Source: Solirubrobacterales bacterium
Lineage (GTDB): Bacteria > Actinomycetota > Thermoleophilia > Solirubrobacterales > Solirubrobacteraceae
Direction: 5' to 3'
Assembly: GCA_013695395.1 (NCBI GenBank)
Contig: JACDAP010000022.1
Coordinates: 1 to 7,060, forward strand
Length of the DNA stretch: 7,060 bases
In this document: positions 1 through 5,457 of the stretch, piece after piece
How the letters are laid out: every line of letters begins with the position of its first letter
Numbering within the stretch: position 1 is the first letter of the stretch
Made by a program: the position numbers and the translations under genes
The notes under the pieces: generated by a model
What the model was told of the DNA's origin: nothing
Seen by the model: only the letters and a program-made list of their open reading frames with translations
Database searches by the model: none

Positions 1-1
1 C

Positions 2-838
2 ACCGCACCCGCGCCCGCCACCCCGGCGTTCGGTGTCACGACGAGCCGCGGCACGAACGTTCGCTCCCGCCCGAGCAGCGGCAGCCGCCGGGTCGCCCGC
101 CTGAAGCAGGGCACCCGCGTGCGCGTCACCTGCCAGCGGATGGCCCAGATCGCACCGGGCCGCTCCGGCCGCTCCCGCATCTGGGACCGCGTCGTGCTGC
201 CGGGCGGGAAGCGCGCCTGGGTCGCCGACGGGCTGCTCAACACCGGCAGCGAACTGCTCGTCGCCAAGATCTGCGGCGACCCCGGCTACACGGCCGCGGA
301 GAGCGGCGCGACGAGCGGGCGCTGCCCGGTGGGAACGCCGGTGAAGCTGCTCGAGCCGTTCGAGAACGCGGAGGAGCTGATCGACGCCGCCCTGCCCGGG
401 GCCCGCGCCTCGCAGAAGCGGTACCGGGTGCCGGTCGCGATGACCCTGGCGCAGACGATCCTCGAGACCGGCGCGGGGAAGATCGCGGCGGGCGCGAACA
501 ACTACTTCGGAATCAAGGCCCGTGCGACCGGCGCCCGCGGCGTCTACGCCTGGGGCGAGAACGCGAGCGGGTGCGTGCTCAAGAAGACCCGCGAGGCCGA
601 GCCCGACGGCCGCCTGGTCATCACGATCGGCGCCTTTCGCGCGTACACGTCGCTCGAGAACTCGATCCTCGACCACGGGGACCTGCTCACGAGCAACCCG
701 GTCTACCGCGGGGCGTTCCGCTACACGGGCGACGCCAGGCGGTTCGCCCGGGAGATCGCCCGCTTCTACGCGACCGACCCGAAGTACGCACTGAAGCTGC
801 TCGAGCTGATGAAGCGGTACAAGCTCGAGCAGCGGTAG
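2..838 (+). CDS. Secreted or surface cell-wall hydrolase, glucosaminidase domain with N-terminal SH3-like region (5' end missing)
   Basis: The frame is open from base 2 and ends at TAG 836-838, so the window shows about 278 C-terminal residues; the true start is upstream and the GTG at 119 is internal. Visible residues about 11-82 resemble a bacterial SH3 domain (GVTTSRGTNVRSRPSSG, then a short WVADGLL-like segment), a module that usually binds peptidoglycan. From about residue 140 the sequence matches the mannosyl-glycoprotein endo-beta-N-acetylglucosaminidase/FlgJ-like family (Pfam Glucosaminidase): VAMTLAQTILETGAGK contains the usual catalytic Glu (about residue 155), followed by NNYFGIKAR and, later, YTSLENSILDHGDLLTSN. 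It should cleave the glycan backbone of peptidoglycan outside the membrane, in wall turnover or cell separation. The start of the visible part is Ala/Pro/Thr-rich, consistent with a linker after an export signal outside the window. The domain call is strong; the exact bond cut and the biological role are inferred. Confidence 0.88.
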   Translation, partial: TAPAPATPAFGVTTSRGTNVRSRPSSGSRRVARLKQGTRVRVTCQRMAQIAPGRSGRSRIWDRVVLPGGKRAWVADGLLNTGSELLVAKICGDPGYTAAESGATSGRCPVGTPVKLLEPFENAEELIDAALPGARASQKRYRVPVAMTLAQTILETGAGKIAAGANNYFGIKARATGARGVYAWGENASGCVLKKTREAEPDGRLVITIGAFRAYTSLENSILDHGDLLTSNPVYRGAFRYTGDARRFAREIARFYATDPKYALKLLELMKRYKLEQR

Positions 839-843
839 CGCGC

Positions 844-872
844 GGGGCCCCGCCGCCCGGCGGCAGGACCCC
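844..872. terminator. GC-rich hairpin between convergent genes, probable bidirectional terminator
   Basis: An inner stem CCGCC/GGCGG with a GCCC loop (850-863) is flanked by GGGG (844-847) and CCCC (869-872), giving an extended stem with a bulge. It lies in the 42-bp gap between the glucosaminidase stop and the stop of the opposing minus-strand gene, the expected place for a shared terminator. There is no T-tract on either side, so the call rests on structure and position only. Confidence 0.5.
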
Positions 873-880
873 GATGTGGC

Positions 881-1566
881 TCAGCTCCGCGCGCCCGAGA
901 TGATCACGTAGAAGCGCTTGTGGGTGTTGTCGTTCGCGCCCGGTGAGGAGTCGACGACCGTCGGGCTCCCGTCCGAGTTGCGCGGGGTGACCACGAAGTA
1001 GCGGTTCGTGTTGGGCGGCCCCCGTTCCTCGGGGAGTGATGTCGTTCGGCGCGCAGGCCACCACACCGGTGACGCCCGCAACCTCGTTCGGGCCGGTCCC
1101 GATCGCGCAGCGGGAGACGCCGATCTCCCCCGAGAACTCCGGGTTGGTGTCCGCGCCCGGGTTGCGGCCGTTGTTGAGCGTGGCCCCGGCCGGCGGCGTC
1201 GTGCCCTTGAGCGAGTACTGGTTCTCGGGCGCGAAGCTCGCGCCCAGGCCGTTGTCGGTGAGGTCGGCGCCGCCGGAGTCGATGTAGACGTTCGCCTCCC
1301 CGGCCGTGCCCGTCGGGTAGGCGTTGGCGATCCGGAACCCGCCGGACTGCCGCTCGATCTCGCCGTTCCGGTTGACGAGCAGCCAACGGGTGGGCGCGAG
1401 CTCCCGGCTCACGTCTTTGACCCGGATCGTGCCGTCCTTGATGTCGGCTCCGCTGAGGGAGCCGTTGCGAACGTCGCTGGCGACGAGCGAGCCGGCCTTG
1501 ATGTCGGCCCCGGTGAGCGACCGGTGCGAGCCCCGCGAAGGCGCTCGAGAGATTGATGTGCTTCAT
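881..1566 (-). pseudogene. Decapeptide-repeat protein of unknown function, broken by two frame shifts
   Basis: ATG 1566 follows a good ribosome site (GAAGGAG, 6 nt away) and gives MKHINLSSAFAG. The sensible protein then continues one base over: SLTGADIKAG, SLVASDVRNG, SLSGADIKDG, TIRVKDV, then a domain containing WLLVNRNGEIERQSGGFRI, GEANVYIDSGGADLTDNGLG and VACAPNDI. Near 1019-1034 it shifts again into NTNRYFVVTPRNSDG...KRFYVIISGARS, ending at TGA 883-881. Each shift equals one extra base (or a loss of 3n+2) in the reading direction, and each sits by a homopolymer: CCCC 1531-1534 and CCCCC 1019-1023 on the plus strand. Dropping one base from each would restore about 227 codons. The protein would then have no clear hydrophobic signal peptide after MKHINLSSAFAG, so a deletion of that segment is an alternative explanation. 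I do not recognise the main domain; related-looking actinobacterial proteins are usually secreted hypotheticals. The call as coding is firm; decay versus sequencing error is open. Confidence 0.72.
1431..1520 (-). repeat. Three 30-bp coding repeats (decapeptide, pentapeptide-like)
   Basis: Three consecutive 30-bp units (1491-1520, 1461-1490, 1431-1460 in reading order) encode SLTGADIKAG, SLVASDVRNG and SLSGADIKDG; a fourth degenerate unit, TIRVKDVSRE, covers 1401-1430. Hydrophobic I/L/V residues recur every five positions, usually after D or S, as in the A(D/N)LXX pentapeptide-repeat pattern, so a short beta-helical stalk is possible. Units 1 and 3 are also close at the DNA level (GCCGACATCAAG versus GCCGACATCAAG), consistent with duplication inside the gene. 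Confidence 0.7.
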
Positions 1567-1571
1567 TGCCA

Positions 1572-1577
1572 CTCCTT
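1572..1577 (-). promoter_or_regulatory. Ribosome binding site fixing the start of the broken repeat gene
   Basis: CTCCTT on the plus strand reads AAGGAG on the minus strand, 5-6 nt before ATG 1566-1564. It is the best SD sequence in the window. It shows that MKHINL is the genuine start, even though that frame does not match the frame of the rest of the protein. Confidence 0.75.
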
Positions 1578-1595
1578 CGGATCGTTGACGTGCCA

Positions 1596-1610
1596 CAACG
1601 ACCTTCGTTG
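1596..1610. repeat. Small perfect inverted repeat in the gap between two minus-strand genes
   Basis: CAACGA (1596-1601) and TCGTTG (1605-1610) form a 6-bp perfect stem with a CCT loop, in the 75-bp gap between the degenerate-kinase gene and the broken repeat gene, 30 bp before the latter's start. It could be an operator or a weak terminator, since there is no T-tract. It could also be chance. Confidence 0.3.
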
Positions 1611-1641
1611 CGCGTCCGCGAGTGGTTCAGCAGTGGGCGCT

Positions 1642-2283
1642 TTAGTCGTCGTCGCGCGGCGGCGGGCGGAAGACGACCTTCTTGACCTCGCTGATGGTCG
1701 CCCCGCCGAGCCGCAGCGAGGTCTGGATGCCCTCCGCGCCGAGCTGCCCGGCGTCGAGCGCGCGGCGCAGCTCGTTGAGCGCCGCACGATCCTCCTCGGC
1801 GACGGAGTCCTTGCCGGTCTCCAGCAGGATCAGGTGTCGCGGGCGCTTGAGCGCGGCGGCGGGGCGCACGTAGCGCTCCCGCTCCTCAGGGGTCAGGGTG
1901 TCCAGCGCGACCACGACGGTCTCGCCCGAGCCGAGGCGCTTGAGGACGGCGGCCTGCAGGAGCTCGTTCGCCTTCTCGTCGAGCACGTCCGCGGGCACGC
2001 GGCCCTCGATGAGCGAGCGGACCTTGGCGTGTGAGAAGAACGCGGAGCGCTCCTCGATCAGCCGGTCGACGAACGCGTCGCGCTCCTTCAGGGAGGGCGA
2101 GACGATGAGCAGCAGGCTTCCGGGCGAGTAGCGCAGGCGGTCGGAGGGGCTCAGGACCCGGCCGCGGACCGAGATGTCAGCCGGGCGGTCGGGCATCCCG
2201 TCGCGCCGGGGGCGATCCGACGACCAGCCGAGCCGTTCGTCGTTCGCGATCTTCACCGAGCGCTGTCCGGGGGGAGATGACAT
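1642..2283 (-). CDS. P-loop kinase-like (AAA_33-type) protein with degenerate Walker A; function unknown
   Basis: This encodes 213 residues from ATG 2283 to TAA 1644-1642. A TTG at 2310 would add nine residues, but ATG with the G-rich GGGGGC before it is the simpler start. Residues 1-50 are polar and probably flexible. Residues 55-61 (GSLLLIV) look like the first strand of a P-loop kinase, but the following loop, SPSLKERDAF (62-71), replaces the GxxxxGK[ST] nucleotide loop: neither the Gly nor the Lys-Ser/Thr is present. Later segments keep the layout of Pnkp/AAA_33 kinases: helix ADVLDEKANELLQAAVLKRL, then GETVVVALDTLTPEERERYV (120-139), where active members usually read VVVDATNLTPEER, then RPRHLILLE (147-155). 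The C-terminal part (about 160-213) is charged and ends in DDD. The fold assignment is by eye from this pattern; if right, the protein probably cannot hydrolyse ATP and may act as a scaffold or regulator. It lies 69 bp downstream of the HD-domain gene on the same strand. Confidence 0.7.
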   Translation of the reverse strand: MSSPPGQRSVKIANDERLGWSSDRPRRDGMPDRPADISVRGRVLSPSDRLRYSPGSLLLIVSPSLKERDAFVDRLIEERSAFFSHAKVRSLIEGRVPADVLDEKANELLQAAVLKRLGSGETVVVALDTLTPEERERYVRPAAALKRPRHLILLETGKDSVAEEDRAALNELRRALDAGQLGAEGIQTSLRLGGATISEVKKVVFRPPPRDDD

Positions 2284-2352
2284 GCCCCCATGGTGACCTA
2301 CTCGGTCCAAGCGCGGCTAAGTGCCCACTCCTGCTGGGCCGTTGGCTGCCGC

Positions 2353-3012
2353 TCAGCCCGCGAAGCCCGCCCGTGAGTCGGGACCCTGATGCTCCTCGGC
2401 CAGCGCGGTGATCGCGTCGACGGTCCGGCGGAGCTCGTCGACGTACGGCGCCGCACCGGCGCCGAGGCGCTCCCGCTCCCGCTCGAACGCGCTCGCGAGC
2501 TCCCGGTAGTAGATCCGCGTCGCGATCCCCTGGCCTTGCTTGAACCGGGCCCAGAGAGCGTCGCCGTGGGTGCGGTAGTCGGTGAGGATCGAACGGGCGT
2601 TGTGGAGCTTGTCGGCCAGGGAGACCCGGAGTGCGGCGGGGGACTTCTCGCCGAACCCCTCGACGTAGCCGCGCTTGCGCTCGTACCAGGCGCGCCCGCC
2701 CTCCTCGGTGTCGTCGACCCGCTCGGAGTTGTCGAGCACGATGGCCGCGACGCCGTCCCCGAAGGTCCGGGCGATCTCCTCGAGCGCCGGACGCCCGCCG
2801 CCGTCCTCGACCACGTCGTGCAGCAACGCGCCGATCGCCTCGTCCTCGTCGCCCGCCATCTCGAGCACGAGCGAGGCGCAGGCCAGCAGGTGCGCCACGT
2901 AGGGGACCTGCGTGCCCTTACGCAGCTGGCGCTCGTGGTGACGCAGGGCGAGGCGGAGCGCATCGTCGAAGCGCTCGGTCAGCAGGGGGAGGTCGGTGTA
3001 GCTCTCGGCCAC
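2353..3012 (-). CDS. HD-domain phosphohydrolase, RelA/SpoT-hydrolase-like (small alarmone-hydrolase type)
   Basis: This encodes 219 residues from GTG 3012 to TGA 2355-2353. The metal ligands of an HD domain are in order: H41 (YVAH), H65-D66 (ALLHDVVED) and D134 (SLADKLHNAR). The E69-D70 pair just after the HD motif and N138 match the hydrolase site of SpoT/Rel and of the single-domain MESH1 group, which remove the 3' pyrophosphate from (p)ppGpp. No synthetase or regulatory domain follows, and the length suits a stand-alone cytoplasmic hydrolase. The C-terminal part (IYYRELASAF, then a charged helical stretch) is common in uncharacterised actinobacterial HD proteins, so alarmone is a reasonable but unproven substrate; another nucleotide is possible. 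The GTG lies only 3 bp after the vapC stop, with no convincing SD of its own, so translation probably depends on coupling to vapC. The HD-hydrolase call is firm and the substrate is inferred. Confidence 0.85.
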   Translation of the reverse strand: MAESYTDLPLLTERFDDALRLALRHHERQLRKGTQVPYVAHLLACASLVLEMAGDEDEAIGALLHDVVEDGGGRPALEEIARTFGDGVAAIVLDNSERVDDTEEGGRAWYERKRGYVEGFGEKSPAALRVSLADKLHNARSILTDYRTHGDALWARFKQGQGIATRIYYRELASAFERERERLGAGAAPYVDELRRTVDAITALAEEHQGPDSRAGFAG

Positions 3013-3015
3013 CGC

Positions 3016-3453
3016 TCAGCCCATCTCGTTCGGGTGGCGCCAGCGCAGGCCGCCTTCGAAGCGGGCGAAGTCGCGATCGTAGGAGACGAGCGTGCTCCCC
3101 GACTCGATCGCCAGCGCGGCGAGGTGCGCGTCTGTCGCGATGCCTCCGCGCACGTCAGCCTCGGCACAGAGCTCGGCGAAGATCGCCCAATGCCGTGGCC
3201 CGGGCTCGATGCGGACCGTCTGGGGCTGGTCGTGCAGCGACTGCAGGAACGCGAGGGCGAGCGGCGGGTCGGAGGGGCGCGTGAAGATCCGCGGGCTGGT
3301 CACCAGGCGGAAGACCCCGACCGTGACCGCACTGGTCAGCGCCAGCGGCTCCCCGGTCGCGAAGGTCGCCCGCAGCAGCTCGGCGGCACGCGGGTGGTGG
3401 ACATTCTCGGCGCGGTGGGCGGCGACGAGGACGTTGAGGTCGAAGAGGATCAC
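3016..3453 (-). CDS. vapC: VapC-type PIN-domain toxin ribonuclease (TIGR00028-like subfamily)
   Basis: This encodes 145 residues from GTG 3453 to TGA 3018-3016. It opens with MILFDLNVLVAAHR, giving the first PIN aspartate, D5. The later acidic residues are D108 (IATDAHLAALAIE) and D126/D128 (VSYDRDFARF), and it ends with the subfamily-typical GLRW. PRHWAIFAEL and FRLVTSPRIF also fit the Mycobacterium tuberculosis PIN subfamily. The second acidic residue, found as Glu in many VapC proteins near position 45, is absent here (SAVTVGVFRL); this subfamily often has a hydrophobic segment in that place, so I do not read it as inactivation. The expected role is metal-dependent cleavage of a specific RNA when the VapB partner is lost. 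It follows vapB by 9 bp and precedes the HD gene by 3 bp. No SD is visible before the GTG, which suggests coupling to vapB. The RNA target cannot be read from the sequence. Confidence 0.88.
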   Translation of the reverse strand: MILFDLNVLVAAHRAENVHHPRAAELLRATFATGEPLALTSAVTVGVFRLVTSPRIFTRPSDPPLALAFLQSLHDQPQTVRIEPGPRHWAIFAELCAEADVRGGIATDAHLAALAIESGSTLVSYDRDFARFEGGLRWRHPNEMG

Positions 3454-3462
3454 GTCAGGCGG

Positions 3463-3720
3463 CTACGCGCGCTCACGGTCGAGGAGGTCCGCCAGCGCAG
3501 CATTCGAGTCCAGCTCCACCCCAGGCTGGAGCTCTCCGCCACCTTCGAAGACGATGAGCTCGAAGGGCTCGTCACCCGCGGCTTCCCGACGGGCGAGCTC
3601 CGCACGCAGCGCGTCCTGGACGAGCGCGGCCAGCGAGACGCCCCGCTCGAGCGCCTCACGCTTGGCGTCCTGCAGGAGTCCGTCGTCGAAGGTGATCGTC
3701 GTCCGGGTGGCCACGCACAT
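3463..3720 (-). CDS. vapB: VapB-type ribbon-helix-helix antitoxin
   Basis: This encodes 85 residues from ATG 3720 to TAG 3465-3463. GTG 3714 and a farther TTG 3756 are in frame, but the TTG would put the operator-like palindrome inside the gene. Residues 6-40 form a ribbon-helix-helix DNA-binding domain: the RTTITFDD strand, then helices around LLQDAKREALERGVSL and AALVQDALRAEL. The C-terminal part (about 50-85: PFELIVFEGGG, LQPGVELDSNAALADLL) matches the toxin-wrapping tail seen in VapB partners of TIGR00028-type PIN toxins. It should neutralise the VapC encoded next door and, as a dimer with VapC, repress its own promoter. No clear SD precedes any of the three starts, so the exact N-terminus is uncertain by a few residues. 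Confidence 0.85.
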   Translation of the reverse strand: MCVATRTTITFDDGLLQDAKREALERGVSLAALVQDALRAELARREAAGDEPFELIVFEGGGELQPGVELDSNAALADLLDRERA

Positions 3721-3722
3721 CA

Positions 3723-3751
3723 GCGTACACCGGCTGCATACGTATGCGTAC
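3723..3751. promoter_or_regulatory. Putative VapBC operator in the vapB/ABC divergent region
   Basis: GCATACGTATGC (3736-3747) is a perfect 12-bp palindrome, 16 bp upstream of the vapB ATG. Related half-sites GCGTAC lie on either side at 3723-3728 and 3746-3751, so GC(A/G)TAC occurs three times within 29 bp. Ribbon-helix-helix antitoxins typically bind short palindromic half-sites spaced about one helical turn apart next to their own start. The same region must serve the divergent ABC exporter, so binding could affect both. No convincing -10/-35 pair was found on either strand. The palindrome is directly visible; binding by VapB is inferred. Confidence 0.6.
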
Positions 3752-3776
3752 GACAAGGCACTTGACTGTCCTCGTG

Positions 3777-4544
3777 ATGCCCGAAGCGCTCCACATCTCA
3801 GGTCTGGTCAAGCGGTACCCCACCGGCGTCGAGGCGCTCAAGGGCGTCTCGCTCGACATCCCGCAGGGTGAGTTCTTCGGCCTGCTCGGCCCGAACGGCG
3901 CCGGCAAGTCGACGCTGATCCACTGCACCACCGGCCTCGCGTCCCCCACCTCGGGGCAGATCGAGATCTTCGGCCACAACGCGGTCAACCACTACGGCGA
4001 GGCCCGGGCGCTGGTCGGCCTCGCGCCCCAGGAGCCGAACCTCGACCACTTCCTCACGCTGGAGGAGACGCTCGACTTCCACGGCGGGTACTTCGGGATG
4101 CCGAAGAAGGATCGCCGCGAGCGCTCCAAGGAGCTGCTCGACGCGTTCTCGCTGACCGACAAGCGCCAGGAGCGGACGCGGACGCTCTCCGGCGGCATGA
4201 AGCGCCGGCTGATCCTCGCCCGTGCGCTCATGCACCGGCCCGAGCTCCTGATCCTCGACGAGCCGACCGCGGGCGTCGACGTCGAGCTCCGGCTCGAGCT
4301 ATGGCAGTACGTCAAGCGGATCAACGAGGAGGGCACGACGATCCTGCTCACGACGCACTACCTGGAGGAGGCCGAGCAGCTCTGCGGCCGGATGGCCTTC
4401 ATCAACGGTGGGGAGATCGTCGCCGAGGGGACCGGGCCGGCGCTCGCCAAGCAGTTCGGGGTCTCCTCGCTGGAGGACGCCTACCTCGAGCTCGTGGGCC
4501 GCAAGGAGCTCTCGCGGGCCAAGATCGATGAGGCGATCGCGTGA
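3777..4544 (+). CDS. ABC transporter ATP-binding protein (ABC-2 / drug-exporter type)
   Basis: This encodes 255 residues from ATG 3777 to TGA 4542-4544. All nucleotide-binding-domain motifs are present: Walker A GPNGAGKST (38-46), Q-loop APQE (Q85), signature LSGGMKRR (137-144), Walker B LLILDEPTAGVD (157-168) and switch histidine H194 (TTHYLEEAE). The CcmA/NodI/DrrA/YadG-like pattern and the adjacent ABC-2 permease point to an exporter of lipid, polysaccharide or hydrophobic drug; substrate cannot be told. In-frame GTG 3774, TTG 3762 and ATG 3744 are alternative starts. I chose 3777 because family members begin close to this point (MPEALHISGLVKRY) and the ATG at 3744 lies inside the palindrome. 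No good SD precedes it. The gene is divergent from vapB and overlaps the permease start by 4 bp, so the two subunits are made together. Confidence 0.93.
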   Translation: MPEALHISGLVKRYPTGVEALKGVSLDIPQGEFFGLLGPNGAGKSTLIHCTTGLASPTSGQIEIFGHNAVNHYGEARALVGLAPQEPNLDHFLTLEETLDFHGGYFGMPKKDRRERSKELLDAFSLTDKRQERTRTLSGGMKRRLILARALMHRPELLILDEPTAGVDVELRLELWQYVKRINEEGTTILLTTHYLEEAEQLCGRMAFINGGEIVAEGTGPALAKQFGVSSLEDAYLELVGRKELSRAKIDEAIA

Positions 4545-5377
4545 GCGTCGAGACCGCCCCGCGCGAGCAGCCGCCGGCCGCCCCGCCGCCCGTGCCCCGC
4601 CGCTCGGGCATGAGCGCCTCGCAGATCCGCTTCTTCTCGCTGCTGCGGCGGGAGGTCTCGCGCTTCATGAAGATCAAGCGGCAGACCGTCGGGGCGCCGC
4701 TGCTCGAGACCTTCCTCTACATCTCCGTCTTCGGCGCCGCGCTCGGCTCGCGGATCAAGACGATCGAGGGGATCGACTACGTGACCTTCGTCGTGCCGGG
4801 CCTGATCATGATGGCCCTCTCGGTCAACGCGTTCTCGAACAACGCCTCCTCGATCCTGCAGCAGAAGTTCCAGCGCGCGATCGACGACCAGCTCTCCTCC
4901 CCCGCCTCGCCGCTCGAGCTGCTGCTCGCCTTCACCTTCGGCGGCTTCCTCCGCGGGCTGCTCGTCGCGCTGCTCACCTTCCTGGCCTCGGCGGCGCTGA
5001 TCGGCATCCCGATCGAGCACCCGCTCGTCCTGCTGCCCGGGCTCTTCCTGGTCGGCTTCTTCTTCGCCCAGCTCGGCGTACTCGTCGGGGTCCGGGCCGA
5101 GCAGTTCGACGACGTCTCCTTCGCCCAGCAGTTCGTTCTGCAGCCGCTGATCTTCCTGGGCGGGGTCTTCTACTCGGCCTCGCTGCTGACCGAGCCGTTC
5201 GAGACGCTCACGCAGTTCAACCCCGTCCACTACATGATCAGCCTGGTCCGCTACGGCTTCCTCGACTTCGCGGACGCGAGCGTCGTGGGCTCCTTCGCGT
5301 TCCTGGTCGTGGCGTGCGCGGCGCTCTTCGCGCTGAACCTGCGGCTCTTCACCACGGGGTACCGGCTGCGGGCGTGA
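4541..5377 (+). CDS. ABC-2 type transporter permease
   Basis: This encodes 278 residues from GTG 4541 (GTGA overlap with the ATPase stop; GAGG at 4530-4533 serves as SD) to TGA 5375-5377. A Pro/Ala-rich cytoplasmic N-terminus (about 1-25) precedes an amphipathic stretch and roughly six membrane segments, near residues 51-69, 81-99, 125-153, 160-183, 193-212 and 247-269. The segment QQFVLQPLIFLGGVFYS followed by FNPVHYMISLVRYGF is the hallmark of the NodJ/DrrB/YadH group of ABC-2 permeases. Two copies would pair with two ATPase subunits to form a complete exporter in the cytoplasmic membrane. It appears intact and of normal family length. The Pro-rich N-terminal extension is longer than in minimal family members and has no assignable role. 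Confidence 0.92.
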   Translation: MSVETAPREQPPAAPPPVPRRSGMSASQIRFFSLLRREVSRFMKIKRQTVGAPLLETFLYISVFGAALGSRIKTIEGIDYVTFVVPGLIMMALSVNAFSNNASSILQQKFQRAIDDQLSSPASPLELLLAFTFGGFLRGLLVALLTFLASAALIGIPIEHPLVLLPGLFLVGFFFAQLGVLVGVRAEQFDDVSFAQQFVLQPLIFLGGVFYSASLLTEPFETLTQFNPVHYMISLVRYGFLDFADASVVGSFAFLVVACAALFALNLRLFTTGYRLRA

Positions 5378-5426
5378 GGCGGGCCCGCGCGGTGCGGGTG
5401 CCCACGGGCACGCTGACGGCGGAGCC

Positions 5427-5447
5427 CCGGTGCGGGCGACGCACCGG
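5427..5447 (+). terminator. Perfect 8-bp-stem hairpin after the ABC operon
   Basis: CCGGTGCG (5427-5434), loop GGCGA, CGCACCGG (5440-5447), followed by TTGTGGTT. It sits 50 bp after the permease stop and ends 10 bp before the ATG of the next gene. As a terminator it would close the exporter operon; the weak T-content tail makes that moderate. Because it abuts the next start, it could also mask or shape the translation start of the hydrolase gene. A second, smaller hairpin, GTGCC/GGCAC, lies at 5398-5411, and GCGGGCCCGC at 5379-5388 is a palindrome. Confidence 0.5.
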
Positions 5448-5457
5448 TTGTGGTTGC

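Noticed and set aside
904..1596. Continuous 230-residue frame through the broken repeat gene
   Set aside because: Only its first dozen residues after the SD make sense; after 1530 it becomes Arg/His-rich, and the recognisable protein is in the neighbouring frames.
3148..3350. VapC apparently lacking the second conserved acidic residue
   Set aside because: The subfamily with PRHW, TDAHLAALAIE and GLRW endings commonly has hydrophobic residues there, so I do not take it as a sign of an inactive toxin.
2389..3765. 458-residue plus-strand open frame opposite the HD, vapC and vapB genes
   Set aside because: It is an antisense artefact of high GC. The three minus-strand genes have clear family motifs, while this frame shows none.
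3762..3767. TTGACT resembling a -35 box on the plus strand
   Set aside because: No -10-like hexamer lies 16-18 bp downstream, and its position would place transcription inside the ATPase gene.
4408..5457. Long open frame in front of the hydrolase gene, making an 808-residue protein
   Set aside because: It overlaps the ABC ATPase end and the whole permease in another frame and is Arg/Ala/Pro-rich low-complexity sequence. The signal peptide at 5458 marks the real start.
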